Below are positions 36,541 to 49,262 of a stretch of DNA of 64,000 nucleotides, in pieces. The translations under genes were made by a program, and so were the position numbers. The stretch comes from Anarhynchus alexandrinus. Taxonomy: Eukaryota > Chordata > Aves > Charadriiformes > Charadriidae. How positions within the stretch are numbered: position 1 is the first letter of the stretch; every line of letters starts with the position of its first letter. The notes under the pieces were generated by a model, which saw only the letters and a program-made list of their open reading frames with translations, ran no database searches and had not been told where the DNA came from. The DNA lies in NCBI GenBank assembly GCA_008711295.1, contig VUYV01000119.1, positions 1,783,524 to 1,847,523 of the forward strand, written 5' to 3'.

Positions 36541-37025
36541 TCCCCGGCATGCTCTGTGTCCTCCCAGAGGTTACAGCCTTGTCACAGGGTGAGGTGGGTC
36601 TCCTTGCCTTAGCCATCCGAGTTCACTGCCCTGAACAAGGAATAGGCTGCTGCTGCGGGGCGAGTAATAAATACACTGTCACAATTGTGCAGGCTAAGAT
36701 TTCGGATCAACCCAACAGGACTCAGCAGAAGAGATTTGCTGAGCACCTTCAAAGACTGTGAAGTTTCAAATATTTGAATGGATGTGACCTGCTGTTGCAC
36801 TACAGAAACATCTCAACATCCATTGTTTATTCTCTAGGACCATTTTTTGTGCCATAATGTAAATGTACAGTTGTTATCAGTAGTAAAATATATTTTCTGT
36901 AAACTGTGCCTAAATAAATATTATAAATGTATCTAGATGGCTAAGAAGAATGAGGTTGATGATTTTTGTAGTAACTATCCTTTATTGAAAGTCAGTTTTA
37001 TCTACAAATTTCAATAAAGAAGATT
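36541..37025 (+). other. Possible transcript 3' end region, unproven
   Basis: A G+C-richer segment (36541-36760) carries a 70-codon ORF ending in RTQQKRFAEHLQRL. It is followed by AU-rich sequence with AATAAA at 36913-36918 and again at 37013-37018, a layout like a terminal exon plus 3' UTR. The splice acceptor is weak and the protein is not recognised, so the call rests on layout only. Confidence 0.2.
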
Positions 37026-39748
37026 TTTAGAACCAAGCTCCAGAAATTGCCTCACAAAGAAGGATGGCAGTTTAGACCAAGCGCCAGAAGGAGATTTGTG
37101 TTAAACCGCTCAGCTGTCCCTAACCTTTAGGAATCAAACTGTTGTGCAGAATTTGCAGCCTTTACCTCAGCTTTGCGACTCCCTGCAGCATCCATGAAGA
37201 GGATTAGACATCTGAGATTGGGATCCACAAAAACCAGCTTGCTGAGCAAGCAGCTGGTAGTAAACACTGGTAACGGGTGTGCCAGGCATTCTCTGGGGTT
37301 TAGGACACTTATTTACACAGCTGCCAAACCCTTCCTTTCAGTCAAGACTTTCACCTAAATCTCTTCTTTCAAAAGCTGTCAAAGCTGAATAAGCAATGAA
37401 AGATATCACTCTTTCAAAATATAATACCATACGAAGAGAAACGTTGTCCCCTCTCACTTCAGTTCCTGTGTGTTGGGGTGGTTCAGTGATGACAAGGAGA
37501 TGGACTTTGCTATGCCTCAGGGGATTTAAGGCCACCAGTACTACAGAGCAGAAGGTAGTTCAAGGCACCAATCTATTACACCTTTTTGGCATTCCTTCCT
37601 CCTTCTGATGAAGATACACCGTTGTGCAAGAGAAATAAAGGAAAATAACCTTGGTGTTAGGGAAAAAGAGAGGAAAAAGATGTTAAGTCGAACATGGCTA
37701 ATACAGAGATGCTTTCCTGGAAGAAGCAGCACCTCTGGTCCAATCCCTACTCCAGTGAGAAAGCACTGAACAGTCACTGAGTTGTTGAAAAAGAAATTAG
37801 AATTTCTTTCTCTTTGAAGAGTATTCAAATGCTTAGGGTTATGCTCACTCCCTTGCTCTTGCTGCAATGCTTCCCATACTGTGGAATGGCTTTAAGTAAG
37901 AGGGGCAGAAAAATTCTGGACCATTCTATTTTTCTCCAGCTGAACTATAACCTGAGTGGCTGTAAGAGAGAATGAGAAGGGTGTTAAATCCAAGTCTTTC
38001 TCTTCCTCCTGGTTTTGCTGTAAGGGAATCCTTTTAATTTCTTTGGAAAAAGGTTGCACATCCTACATGCAGAGGAGACTTTTCCCGCCTGCTGCGTGTA
38101 ACTGACTAATTTTTAGATGGCTGAAGTATGTAAAATGAATCCCAATCATAATATGCAAATAGAGGCTAATAAATGCATTGAAAATTCATGTTGTCATTTG
38201 TACACAGCTCCCTTGTTAGACAAACTCACTGACATTTTGAGACCATTTGTGGAATAAGATGTTAACTAGTACAAGCTGCCATTTGGGGTCCTAACATGAA
38301 GCAGAACTAGTGGATCTGAAAACTAGTCTTCTATTCCCACAACATATCAATTGGTTTAATGAAAACAGACCTCTCTTATAAATCTCTCCTGCAGATCTTG
38401 TGTATATGATAAGCTCATAACAAGCTCTATGAATAATATAATAATAAGCTCTATGAACAACTACACAAAACTGCTTGTTGAGTAGAGGTTTTTTATGACT
38501 ATGACCAATGTCTCTGACTAAAAGGAAAAATTACTTATTTTAGAAGCATGAAGTGTTATATTAATCACTTTCAGTCATAATGTCTAGAACAAAAAAGTTT
38601 TCAGTAGTAGTGAAGAGTGAGTAGGTATTATGTTCTTTATCTCTTGTATCTAAAGATATTTTGCAGGTCTTATAAACAGCCTAAGAAAATTCTTGCTAAT
38701 CCAAAAATTTTTATGCTATGAGGTAGTTTTGTTCTGCAGCATCTTTCTGACTGAAGCTGATTCTAATAAACTTCATAGTTGATTCTTGAAAAACATTGTC
38801 AGGCAGCAATAAAAGTAAATAATGTACTGTTTGATTCAAGTTCTAACTATCTGGATACAGACTGTTTCCAAATTCTTGTCATAAGTAGCACCATCCAAAA
38901 GTGCTGATCCCTGCTTCTCGTCACGTTCCAAGGGCTTTGGATGGTGTTTCAGTGAATAGTGGTGACTCATTTCAACATAGAGTCATCAGCTGGACCTGCA
39001 ATTTAGACTTCAGGAAAGCATCGCACAGATGCCAAAGCCACATGTTTATTTGATTTATTTATATTTGAGGGGAAAAGGCTTCTTTGGAACCCCTCTCAGA
39101 GCCTGAGGGATTCTCTTTTCTGATTCCTCCCCTCCATCCTTGCGGCCCTTGTGGTCCTTTTGGCCAAGGGGAATGGGACACACCTTTTTGAGCTGCCAAA
39201 CACTTATCAGTCTAGAGTAGGACTCCCTGCCGTCTACAGCTAAGCATGAGAAATATGGAAATATGACCTAACAGACTTAAGTATCTTTGGGAACTTTCCT
39301 CATAAAATACAGCAGAATACCTCTTTCACAAATAGGAATTATCTTTCTTTTTTTTAGATTGTGGACTGCATTTGGTGTATGAACTAATAGTGTGTTCCTT
39401 TCTGTAGGGTACGCTGGCGTCATTTTAATCGCTGTGAGGGCAACACATGAGTGTACACCTGGGTGAGGGTGATGGTGATGTTGGAGATCTGGATATTTTC
39501 TGTATGACTCCTTTCACAAAGCTGACAAAATAAGGATATTTCCTCATCCCCTCTCCAGTTTCTTCACCATTTTGTTTATGAATGCTCGTGCAATGCATTT
39601 GGAAAGCTGTTGTTTTGCATCACATTCAGACAACCTAGCCACGAAGGGATGGGATCCCACATCCAGCATTACAAGCCATCTAGGTTCTTTCAGTTTCCTT
39701 TCAAACTGTTGTGAATTACTACATTGTACGCACAGCAGCATCTTATTA

Positions 39749-39787
39749 GTACACACACATATACAAGTTTATACATACACACACACA
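39749..39787. repeat. Short CA-rich microsatellite
   Basis: Interrupted (CA)n: 'acacacacatatac' then 'acatacacacacacac'. Fewer than 10 uninterrupted units. Confidence 0.7.
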
Positions 39788-42700
39788 ACTTAGCTGTTGT
39801 GGTCTGAAAATAATTTTCAGTAGAAATAATACTTCTAATGAGAAGAGATATGAGGCCTGGAAGGGGCAGTGGATTAATTCCTAACCAAATACATTTTGGG
39901 ATCAGTTTAGAGTGAGCAGGATATAGCATAGACTTTGATCTTGACTATATGTGCCATCAGGAAGGCACATTTTTCTCTTGCCCACCGAGAACTGGACTGA
40001 GATTTGTCAAAAGCCACACTTCTTATTATGAACACATGAATGGTAACCGTGGTAAGACAGTGAATTATGTCCTCTGACTGAGTTGTGCTCAATGCAGGGC
40101 AAAAAAGTGTAGGTAGAGGTTTCAGCTGAGGCAGGCTTGATCACCAAGGGACAGCAGACTTGCAGTCTATTCACAGTGTTAATTTTGTTTGAATTGTTCT
40201 TGAATTGTACAGAGCCAAAAACTTACATGATACACTCTAATAATGACAGGTGGCCCTACATCATTTTCAAGTGCAAAAAAAAAGTAGGTGACACAGTACC
40301 CTTACTCAAAAAGTGCTTCTTAATTAAGAGATGCAGTAAGATTACCATTTAATTAAATTCCAGGTGTCTTAGCAAGCTGTGCCTATTATACATATGTCTC
40401 ATGTCTGAATTGACTTGAATGCAGATGGGAATTTGGAAACATGGAATTTCTTAGAATACTGTTTGGCAGTTCAAATTATTATACTGATGTCATTCAGCGC
40501 AGACTTAAATACAGAGTATTAAAGTCGCTAAGGAATTAGTCTGGCATTTTCTAGCTAAGACAGTTCTAATCATACCTTCATCAAGCATCTAAAATTTATT
40601 TTTAATGAGGCTTTTGAATAGGCAATTAAAAGTATTTAAGCGTACTTAGAAAATTAATTAATAATTAATGGAAGCATTGATGGGATCAGTCAAATACACT
40701 TTTAGTTCTTTAATCAAGTAATTCTTTATGATTTCCATGAACATCAGGGAAAATTAATCTTGATCAGCTTGTGCTAGCTAAATGTTTGAAGTTTACTTTA
40801 AGTGAATCATATAAACTTCCTGCAACAGTAAAGAGAAAAAATGCTGCCAGAGAACAACTTAGATAAGCTAAGATGAACCCTTGAGGTGACTCTTTTTCTC
40901 AATTTCTTTTTGCAAGAAGCCTTGGAGAGTCTCTTGGATGGGACATCTTACCATCTTGCCTGAAAACAGGCAAAGTAAATTCCACCCTGACTGGTTATAA
41001 TGGGTCTACACAGTCTTAATGGCAATGCTTATATGGGTTAGAAGATCACAGCACATACTTGTTTTCTACAAGGACAAAAAATTGCATGTGTTTGTATTTT
41101 GACTCTATTTTAATTCTTGGAAAATTATAGTTCTGATATAGAGAGACTAACTACAAAATTTTTAGTCCCTTTTTCATGAGCAGGAGCAAACATATAGCAC
41201 ACATATTTAGGTTTCAAGTTTTATGTGTATAATAAGTATAAAACGGCAGAGAATTTCATTAGGACAGTATCTTAAAAAAAAACATATTACACACTAAAAT
41301 AAAAGAATAGAAAATGTGTTTGTACAATGTGTACCTTTAGTTAAGTTGTAGAAATAATAATAATATTTCACAGAAAGTGATGTGGTTACCTTCTGGTAGA
41401 AGGGGTTCCAAAAAACCCTTTAACTTTGCTTGTTTCAGCAATCCTTTTTTTGACAAAAAATAAAGTAGAAATATGTTCATCTGTGAACCAGGCAAAACAA
41501 AATATATGATACACGATACGCTCTAAAGCATTCTCAACAATATATTAACATTTGCTGAAGGTAAGACCTGAAAATTGTCATAAGGAAAAATTGCTATTTA
41601 ATTTAAATCAAAACAAGAACCACATCTTTGATGTCTTATTGATAGACTGCAGTGAAAGTCTTCACATGCAATAAGTATTATTTTGCTATTAACGGCAGTA
41701 AATAACAAGCAATGATTAAAGGCCCGGAAATAACAAGCAATGGAAACATTTGCATTAGCTACATAGGCTTTGGAACAAACCTTAGAGCCATAAATACTGA
41801 AGAACAGTCATTATCTAACAGATACACCCCTATTACTCAACAGGACCACGAAACACATGAAATTACTTTCCTAGGGTCTCAATTTTGCGCTTGGATAAGA
41901 GCATGATGGCTGGGGAAGGAAGTAACAGCTACTGAGCTCCTTATCGTTTTTTAGGGTATCAGGTCTTGTCCCTCCGCCCTGTCACATTGCAGGAAGGAGC
42001 AAATAAGGCCATGCTGATCCCTGCGCACCTCCCTTGGCTCCGGGGAAGGAGCAAGTGCTGTTGCCCTGCAAGTGAAAGGTGTGGGGTGCCTTGTTCCCCA
42101 GGCCCCAAACATGCCAGAACGGACAAGGAAAGAAGGCAGCTTGTTCTTGTTTTGCTCTGCAGGTGAAATTTGTCTTGCTCGGCATTAGCCCTCTATGAAT
42201 TGGCAGCTAACCTAAACCAGTTGTTTAGCCTCATTTGTAATCACTGGGGAAACACAGGCACTTGTAGAGGCTGTTCATCCATCCGCAGAGAATTATTCAA
42301 AGCAGATGGGATGAATTGCACTGGGAAGGTGTCCTTCTCCCTCAGCTGATGATGAGGGGCACAGACTGCTATTTTAGAGCAGATGTCTAGCTTTCAGCTA
42401 ATGAATTTTGATAAGACATATCCTGCTATTATTTGTATGTGTATAGAAAAGAGACTGAATGTGAAGGGTTCCACCTTCAAGCCTCTATCAAGGGTGGAAG
42501 GAACAAACTGAAGACTCAGGTCTGTCATCCACATAAGACTTTTTTTATTATTATTTTATCTTTTATTTCAGTGAATGAATAGCAGCTTTTAAAAGTGAAA
42601 CAGTCCTTAACTGTGCCAACCAGCAGAGAGACACCTCTATGCAGGAACCACAGAAAGAAATCTGCCAGCCTCCTCCACAGGTGTTCCTTGCCCTGATGAG

Positions 42701-43694
42701 CAAATGTGGATTATCCTTTGGTCCGTGGTGGAGCTGCTCATCTTTCTACCATGAAAGGGAAACAAAGAAAGGCTTTGCCCTTGTTGTGTTCCCTTAGAAG
42801 TACATTGCAACTTCTTTTTTCCTTCTGCTTTTCTTCACATCCTTTGATACACAACAGGAAAGCCACCAATTGTCTTTGGTCTCAGTATTTGATCTGATAT
42901 ACAACGAAGGGCTTACAGCATCATAAATGCGTGTCAGTTGTTGAACCATCAACTTTCCCCATAGCATTTAAAACAGCTAAACTCAAGAGATTACAAGGAT
43001 TGACTCAGTATGTGATGTATTTACATAAATTAGAAAAATCTGGGGAACAAAAATCAACAATTCTTTATGTTATGTCTAATCCCATGAAACTGCATTTATC
43101 ACATGTGACAATACACTTTAAATACATGCTATTTCTGATACTTAAATAAAGCTAAGCAGCTGATCCCATTTTTCTTAAGACAGTTTTACTGGGATTCAGA
43201 ATACAGAAGAGAATACAGAATTCAGAATACAGAATAACATTGTCCATTCAAATTCATATTTCAGTTCGCAAAGTTTTTTGATTCCAGACAACTTGCATAG
43301 CTTCTGACATCCAATTTAAATTAAAAAAAAAAAAAGGCAAGCATGAAAGGCTGGAAATATTGTAATACTTTATACCTTGCAAAGTTTCATGAAAACAAAA
43401 TATTTTACTCTGATATTATCAAGAAAAAACATTGTTCTAGTATTTGCCAGCTTTGTTACAGTTTTCTGTTTTCAATGATGTAACTAATGAACTTGAATTT
43501 CTGTGAAAGTAATGAAAGAAAATTTCCCTGGAATATTGTACTAAATTTTCTCTGATGGCTAGTACTTTTTTTGCAGTAGTATTGAGATTGTTGAGCAATC
43601 TTTCACTGTTACAGAAAGTGAAGATAGGATAAAAAAATGCTGTCATGGTTCATGGATCTTATTCTTGACAGGCAGTATTTTGCTACGACTTTAT

Positions 43695-43800
43695 AACAAT
43701 AAAATAAAGTATTAGTAATTGTATTAATATTCATGTTTGTATGCATATTGGTATTATTAGCAGTATTAGTATTATCTGCAGTCTGAGTAGCAGTATTATG
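43695..43800. repeat. Degenerate ATT/AGTATT-rich repeat
   Basis: Repeated 'gtatta', 'agtatt' and 'gtattatt' words ('ggtattattagcagtatta', then 'gtattatctgcag' and 'agcagtattatg'). Looks like a decayed trinucleotide or hexanucleotide repeat. The Asn/Thr-rich minus ORF across it is an artefact of the repeat. Confidence 0.6.
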
Positions 43801-45268
43801 GGCATACCTTGAGGATCTAGTTGTAATCAAGGCCATATGAAATAGATCACGCACACACACAAGATGGGATTTACTTCTCCAACTTTTATTATATAAAACT
43901 TAGGTTTTAGTCTAAAGTGATTATTTTGGCTGCCACTGCAGATGAGGCACCTCCATAGGATGTCTGCTTCCACCTACATTACGCATTCTGGAGCTTTTCT
44001 CTCTTCTTTCAGTGTTCTTTCTCCTCAATTTCTTCTCCAGTGCTGGAGATATACTGACTTATGGCTACTGAGAATCAGAATTCAATCCTAAAGACTAAGT
44101 AGTATAGAAAGGTGGCAGAAGCTTCAAAAACATTTCCAGTGTCTATCACCTTGAGAGATAATAAGAGAGGATGTTTTCCTAAGAAACACTATTTCATGTC
44201 TTCTACCGACTAAACTACTATTGCTTTTTATTTGGAGTTTATTCTGTTACTGATATTGGGAACAATTTAAGATTTTCATACATGTTCTTATTTGATTAAC
44301 ATCACTAAATTCAATTTATATTTTCCTTTTGAGAATATAAATTATCAAATCAGTATGTTCTTAATTTATTCCAGATGAGTAAATATACGATTACATTCTT
44401 AGGAACACTATGTATTTGTCTATAGAAGATTCAATGGTTTAAATTCATTCTCATTATACGAACAAAATACCATGGCTACTTAGATGAATAGATAAAATAA
44501 ATTTAATTTATTTGTCTGCATCTTCCAGTTGGTATTTTTCTGCTCTGATCTGAATTCTTTCTTCCTTCTTTCTATCCTTGTATTCAATTCCTGTTGAAGG
44601 GATGGGCCGTCTTTCAGTAGTGAGAGTTGGATGTAGATCTTGGTGTTCCTAAATAATGACAACTGGTATTGCAAGGAATGGGCAAGAACTTAATTTGGCA
44701 GTTTCTCCCTCAACCCCTTTACCTCCTTTTTCCCCTGCTCCGCTTCCTGCAGAGGCTCTTGCTGGGAAACCCACACCCCCATGAAGAATGATTGCACCAC
44801 CAGCTGTGCCTTGGGTGGACCTTTTTCTGTCATTTTGATCAGTGACTAAAAATGGGCTAGAAGCATGTAAAGAGCTCGAGTATATCTGGATAAAATAATG
44901 GCCACATGAGCCAAAGGAAGAAGGAGACAGTAGGTATGTGAAGGGGGAACGTGCACAACAGAAAGGTTTGCAGACTCACGGTTGGGCTACAACTTACTTT
45001 TCACATCATTTTGAGAGAAGCTGGCCCTGTAGCAATCTCTTCATTGACTGCTCATTGTAGCCATGTCTGGAAATAAAGGCAATGTTTATTTTTCAATACA
45101 TAACAATACCATTTAGAACAGGAAATGACAAAATTTATATGGTAATGAAGCAACAATGAGAATTTCTGTATGCTGAGCAGTAAGCTAGAAACATTTTTTA
45201 CCACTGTAATGATTTTAAGGAACTAACTTTTTTTTTTTTAACATTTGCATTCTTACAAACATTTGTTC

Positions 45269-45412
45269 CCTGGAAATGTTCAGGGCCGGGCTGGGTGGGG
45301 CTTTGAGCAACCTGGTCTAGTGGGAGGTGTCCCTGACCATGGCAGAGGGGTTGGAGCTGGATGATTTTTAAGGTCCCTTCCAACCTAAACCATTCTATGA
45401 TTCTATATATTC
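45269..45412 (+). mobile_element. CR1 LINE 3' end, about 140 bases
   Basis: Sense orientation: 'tggaaatgttcagggccggg', 'ttgagcaacctggtctagtg', 'ggaggtgtccctgaccatgg', 'ggtcccttccaacctaaacc', ending 'attctatgattctatatatt'. Strongly 5'-truncated. The 3' octamers are intact for one and a half units. Several differences from the 52.9 kb copy. Confidence 0.92.
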
Positions 45413-45958
45413 TCAGAGCTCCCAAACAATTTCTCTTCTGCTTTCCTTATCACAGGTGCTGTGGCTAAGGTATAACATTTAAACCTTAACATTTCAGTAA
45501 AGGCTTTATTAACAGTCGCTCCATTAATTCTTTTAGTTCCATTAAAAGATAAAATGCTGCTTTGCCTTTGGGCTCAAAAGGAAATATGAAAGTTTTTTTA
45601 CTGACAGGGTTTTTGCTTTGCTTTGGGTTTCAGGTTTTTTTGGAAGATGGCAACAAACAGATTTCCTCTTCTGTGCCAAATGAATACAAATTGCCTCCAG
45701 TGGCAAAAAGAATGCAGAAATTAATTTATAATTATCAAATAATTTTGTTTAGCTAGTTCTGTGAAACACTGTGACATTTACTGATTGCTTAGCTTGTTGC
45801 ATATACCTCCTTTCTTCCATTTATCAGTGCTTAGTAGACATTTGTTTCCATCATTGATTGGAGTGCTTTTGTAGCCACTTCATTAAATGTAACTCTACAA
45901 TGAAATGTAACTCACACTATAAAGTAAAAATCTGTTTCCATTTAAGACTTTCTGGGGT

Positions 45959-46123
45959 TTTTTGTTTTTTTTTTTTCTTCCTCCCCTCCCTCTTTCCTCT
46001 TCCCTTTTCTTTCCTTCCCTTCCCTTCCCNCCTTCCCTTCCCTTCCCTTCTCCTTCCCCTTCCCTTCCCCTTCCCTTTCCCTTTCCCCTTCCCCTTCCCC
46101 TTTGCCTTCCCCTTTGCCTCTTT
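45959..46123. repeat. Pyrimidine tract, (CCCTT)n-type satellite-like repeat
   Basis: About 165 bases of almost pure C+T. It starts with a T run and becomes (CCTTCC/CCCTT)n, with an ambiguous base at 46030. The other strand is (AAGGG)n. Mirror-symmetric pyrimidine tracts like this can form triplex DNA and stall polymerases, and the N suggests the assembly had trouble here. The Pro/Phe-rich ORF is a repeat artefact. Confidence 0.95.
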
Positions 46124-47794
46124 TAGTTTCTTCTGTAAGTTTGTCTAGTCTGGAAACCTACAGGTTTAAAAGAAAGTCTTGTACTTAATAAAAAAAAAGG
46201 TGAGAAAATACTTGTTTCTTTATAAACTTTCACATTTGATTCATTGAATTTCCTGGAATTGCTCTGCATGCACTGTACTTTTATGAAACAGAAATGAGAA
46301 TAGATATTGGTGATCTTGGTGTAGCAGTTACTGTAGATATATAAACTCCTTTCCAACAAGTAATTCTTTAAGCCCTGTGAGACAACGTAGCTTTTTTCAG
46401 TTATGAGAAAGGTGTTCCCTGGGAGAGAGCAGGGTCTGCCTGTGTCACCATAAGCTTACAAAACTTGCCATGAAGCACAGAAACTTACAGGCAACACAGT
46501 CTTTTGTATGATCTGCTGGGTGTACTCAAATAGGCTGAAAAGTCATTATTGTTATGTACAGCTCAAACAAATAGCAACATTCAAGAATCTGTAATTTCTT
46601 AAGCCTGAATAGATAAAGCTGATTGATAAACTCCGTTCGTGTCTAAACTAGGTCTTTTTATTGACCCTTGCAGTCCCCTTTGGGAAAGCTGGCAGCATTT
46701 CTAAGTTTTGGGAGAACATAAGCAGGGAACAATTATAACATTAGCCTGATTGAAAGCTGTTCTCTAAATTTTCCAGGAAGTCAAAAATAGTAAAAAAAAA
46801 ATAAAATCCTCATACATGAAACTTCCTAAATGATTTACTGATAGATGAAATTTCTCTGGAGGTTTCTTCGATGAAATGAAGCAGTTGTGAGGGCTTGTTC
46901 ACACCATCTTAAGTGAGGCAGAGGAGAGATTGCTTACAGCTCTGTGTGAAGGTGAAACTCCAAAGACGTGTAGCCAAATGCTCAAGTACACAAAGGCAAA
47001 GCTCAGAGCACAGGAATCCTAAGTTTAGCATATAGCTGTGGATCATGTACTTGTGCCTATTGAAGTACAACTGCAACTGCTTAACACGCAGAACTCTGGT
47101 TCTTGGGTTTTGCATCTTTTCTATCGTAGAGTCGTACTCTGATGTCTAAAAAAACCCTTAAAACATCAGGGCAAATCAAAGCCACATCCTATATAGTCCT
47201 TCAAGGTTCAGAATATCTTTTCTTTTCTCAGTGTGAATATTTTTTGCTTTCTGTAAAATGGTCTTGTCAGCAGTTCCTCATTCATATGCATCTACTATTT
47301 AATTTTTCAATTTTTTCTGTCTCCTTTTGATGAGATACTGACGTCTATACTTAAGAATAGAATACTTAAGTTGTTCCACTCTGACCATTCGAACTTCTAT
47401 AGTTGGGAGGCAGTTTTCTAGTTTGTGCTGTCTAGCAAGGACACCTTTCAGTCCATATGTAATTATGGTGGTTTTGCTATTATCAACATCATGCAGGCTA
47501 CTTAGTGAGATATATGTGCCTCTCAGACTAATTACCTAAACATTTCTCAAACATGATCTGCATCAGAGAGATAAGAATAAGGCACAATTCTCAGTCTCTG
47601 CCTGTTGTCTTTTTTGAAGAGGTGCTTGCCAGACAGTTCTTTTTCTAGTTTTAGCCTGCAAAATTCTCCAGAGGGGGTAAATATGATTCAACTTTGGAGG
47701 AGATTGTTCTTATTGAATATATAGTTAAAGTCAGTGCCTTGCTACAAGGAATTAATTTTTCTCCAAGCTTAATTATGCCAAATGGCACTTTTTT

Positions 47795-47810
47795 CCCCCC
47801 CCCCCCCCCC
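47795..47810. repeat. Uninterrupted C16 run
   Basis: Sixteen C in a row after a T run. The G-strand could form a quadruplex. Length is likely polymorphic and unreliable in sequencing. Confidence 0.95.
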
Positions 47811-48395
47811 AAGCACAACTTATAAATAATGTCCATTGTGTTTTCCTACTGTAATCTTGAAGAACAATCTTGAAAATGAAAAAAAAGGACAAGAAAGCCA
47901 GACCACAAACAACAATAGACTCAAATTAATCTTCTGTAAATTGCACACAAAAGCCATATGATATATAGGAGCTGCTTGAAGTTTGGCCTTCTGGGAGATG
48001 TCGTGAATGTGAAGTTTCACCCATTTAACCCTTTTCACCCATAGCAAGAAACCATAACTCTCTTTTTTTTAATCCTCCAGAATCTTAATAGGTTAGTGAC
48101 TTTGTTTGATACTGCAGAGAATATCAGTAGAAAAGAGGCAGCAGCTGTGCTTGCAGAAGGAACCACACACTCAAGCGCACATTTGTTTCCAGATGTGAGG
48201 TATGGCTACCTGGTGCTCTATCCAGTGAATCTCTAGGTAAAGCAAACACTATTTGCATTTTTTTTTTTTGTGGAGCTATTGAAGTGCCTGTCTGCATTTC
48301 CTTAGTTCCTATAGTTGGAGAGAAAGTGGATCTAAGCTTCAACAAGACCAGACATTAGTGAGACTAAGATGCTTTTATCCCATGTGGATTCCTTA

Positions 48396-48801
48396 TCGTA
48401 GAATCATAGAATCATAGAATGGTTTAGGTTGGAAAGGACCTTGAAGATCATCGAGTTCCAACCCCCCTGCCATAGGCAGGGACACCTCCCACTAGACCAG
48501 GTTGCCCAAGGCCACGTCCAGCCTGGCCTTGAACACCTCCAGGGATGGGGCCTCAACAACCTCTCGGGGCAACCTGTTCCAGTGCCTTAACACCCTCAAA
48601 GTGAAAAACTTCTTCCTAATGTTCAATCTAAACCTGCCCTCTTCCAGTTTGAAGCCATTCCCCCTTGTCCTATCACTACATGACCTTGTAAAAAGTCCTT
48701 CCCCAGCTCTCCTGTAGGCCCCCTTTAGGTACTGGAAGGCCGCAATAAGATCTCCCCGGAGCCTTCTCTTCTCCAGCCCCAACTCTTTCAGCCTCTCCTG
48801 A
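48396..48801 (-). mobile_element. Young CR1 LINE 3' end, about 400 bases
   Basis: Three tail octamer units at the left ('cgtagaatcatagaatcata'), then 'ggtttaggttggaaaggacc', 'ccactagaccaggttgccca', 'acacctccagggatggggcc' and on to 'ctccagccccaactctttca'. Its first 167 bases or so match the 52.9 kb copy (opposite strand) with only about three differences, so both come from the same recently active source. It is 5'-truncated within the ORF2 C-terminus. Confidence 0.95.
48492..48782 (-). pseudogene. CR1 ORF2 C-terminal tail, open frame
   Basis: An undisturbed 96-codon frame covers the end of CR1 ORF2: [20 protein letters not shown], then [40 protein letters not shown] and [10 protein letters not shown]. 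No stop or shift is visible, unlike every other copy here, in line with a young insertion. It has no RT or endonuclease and only an incidental ATG, so it codes for nothing functional. Confidence 0.85.
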
Positions 48802-49095
48802 AAAAACTATTCTATATGCTAAATATGCTAAAAATACTATGTGTATTTTTCAGTGGGAAGAGCAGGTTAAGTACCAACGTAAACTTTAAATCCACAGTTA
48901 ATTTTTCCTTTCAGCCAAAAAAAATGTGCTGTGACATCAATGGGAAGTTTCAAAAATAACCTGTGACACCTCTGTATCTCTTGCCCTAAAATAAAAAAAA
49001 GCATACATTGAGAGAGTCGCTTCTACTCACACTAAATCAGGCTTCTATCTCAGGGTGAAATTAAGCATTAGATAGACTACAATAAACTATAGAAG

Positions 49096-49262
49096 CACAG
49101 AATCATAGAATGGTTTGGGTTGGAAGGGAGCTTTAAAGTTCATCGAGTGCAACTCCCTTGCTGTGGGCAGGAGCATCTTCCACTAGATCAGGTTGCCCAA
49201 AGCCCCGTCCAACCTGACCTTGAATTCTTCCAATGATGGGGGACCCACAGCTCCTGTGGGAA
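49096..49262 (-). mobile_element. CR1 LINE 3' end, about 165 bases
   Basis: Single tail unit 'cacagaatcatagaatggtt', then 'tgggttggaagggagctt', 'ccactagatcaggttgccca' and 'aagccccgtccaacctgacc', fading after 'ggacccacagctcctgtggg'. Same strand as the 48.4 kb copy, 300 bases away, but a different and older subfamily, so not a simple duplicate. Confidence 0.9.

Larger units (their letters stand above)
37026..45268. other. Repeat-poor stretch with possible conserved non-coding blocks
   Basis: No CR1 and no recognised gene. Items seen: a perfect octamer ATGCAAAT at 38153-38160, a CA/TA-rich microsatellite at 39749-39787, a block at 40380-40800 dense in ATTA/TAAT words, a 15-base direct repeat at 41700-41742, a GAATACA-like mini-repeat at about 43197-43235 and an ATT-rich degenerate repeat at 43695-43800. 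ORFs are short and unrecognised. Confidence 0.4.
45413..48395. other. Unique sequence with simple repeats
   Basis: Apart from the pyrimidine tract and the C16 run, nothing is recognised. A 65-codon ORF (45562-45756) contains a good pyrimidine-rich acceptor ending 'gggtttcag' near 45632, considered as an exon and not accepted. Confidence 0.4.

Noticed and set aside
45562..45756. Possible terminal exon after 'gggtttcag'
   Set aside because: Acceptor is fair but the peptide is unrecognised and no polyadenylation context follows; one of several expected by chance.
45858..46148. Pro/Phe-rich ORF
   Set aside because: Produced by the pyrimidine repeat.
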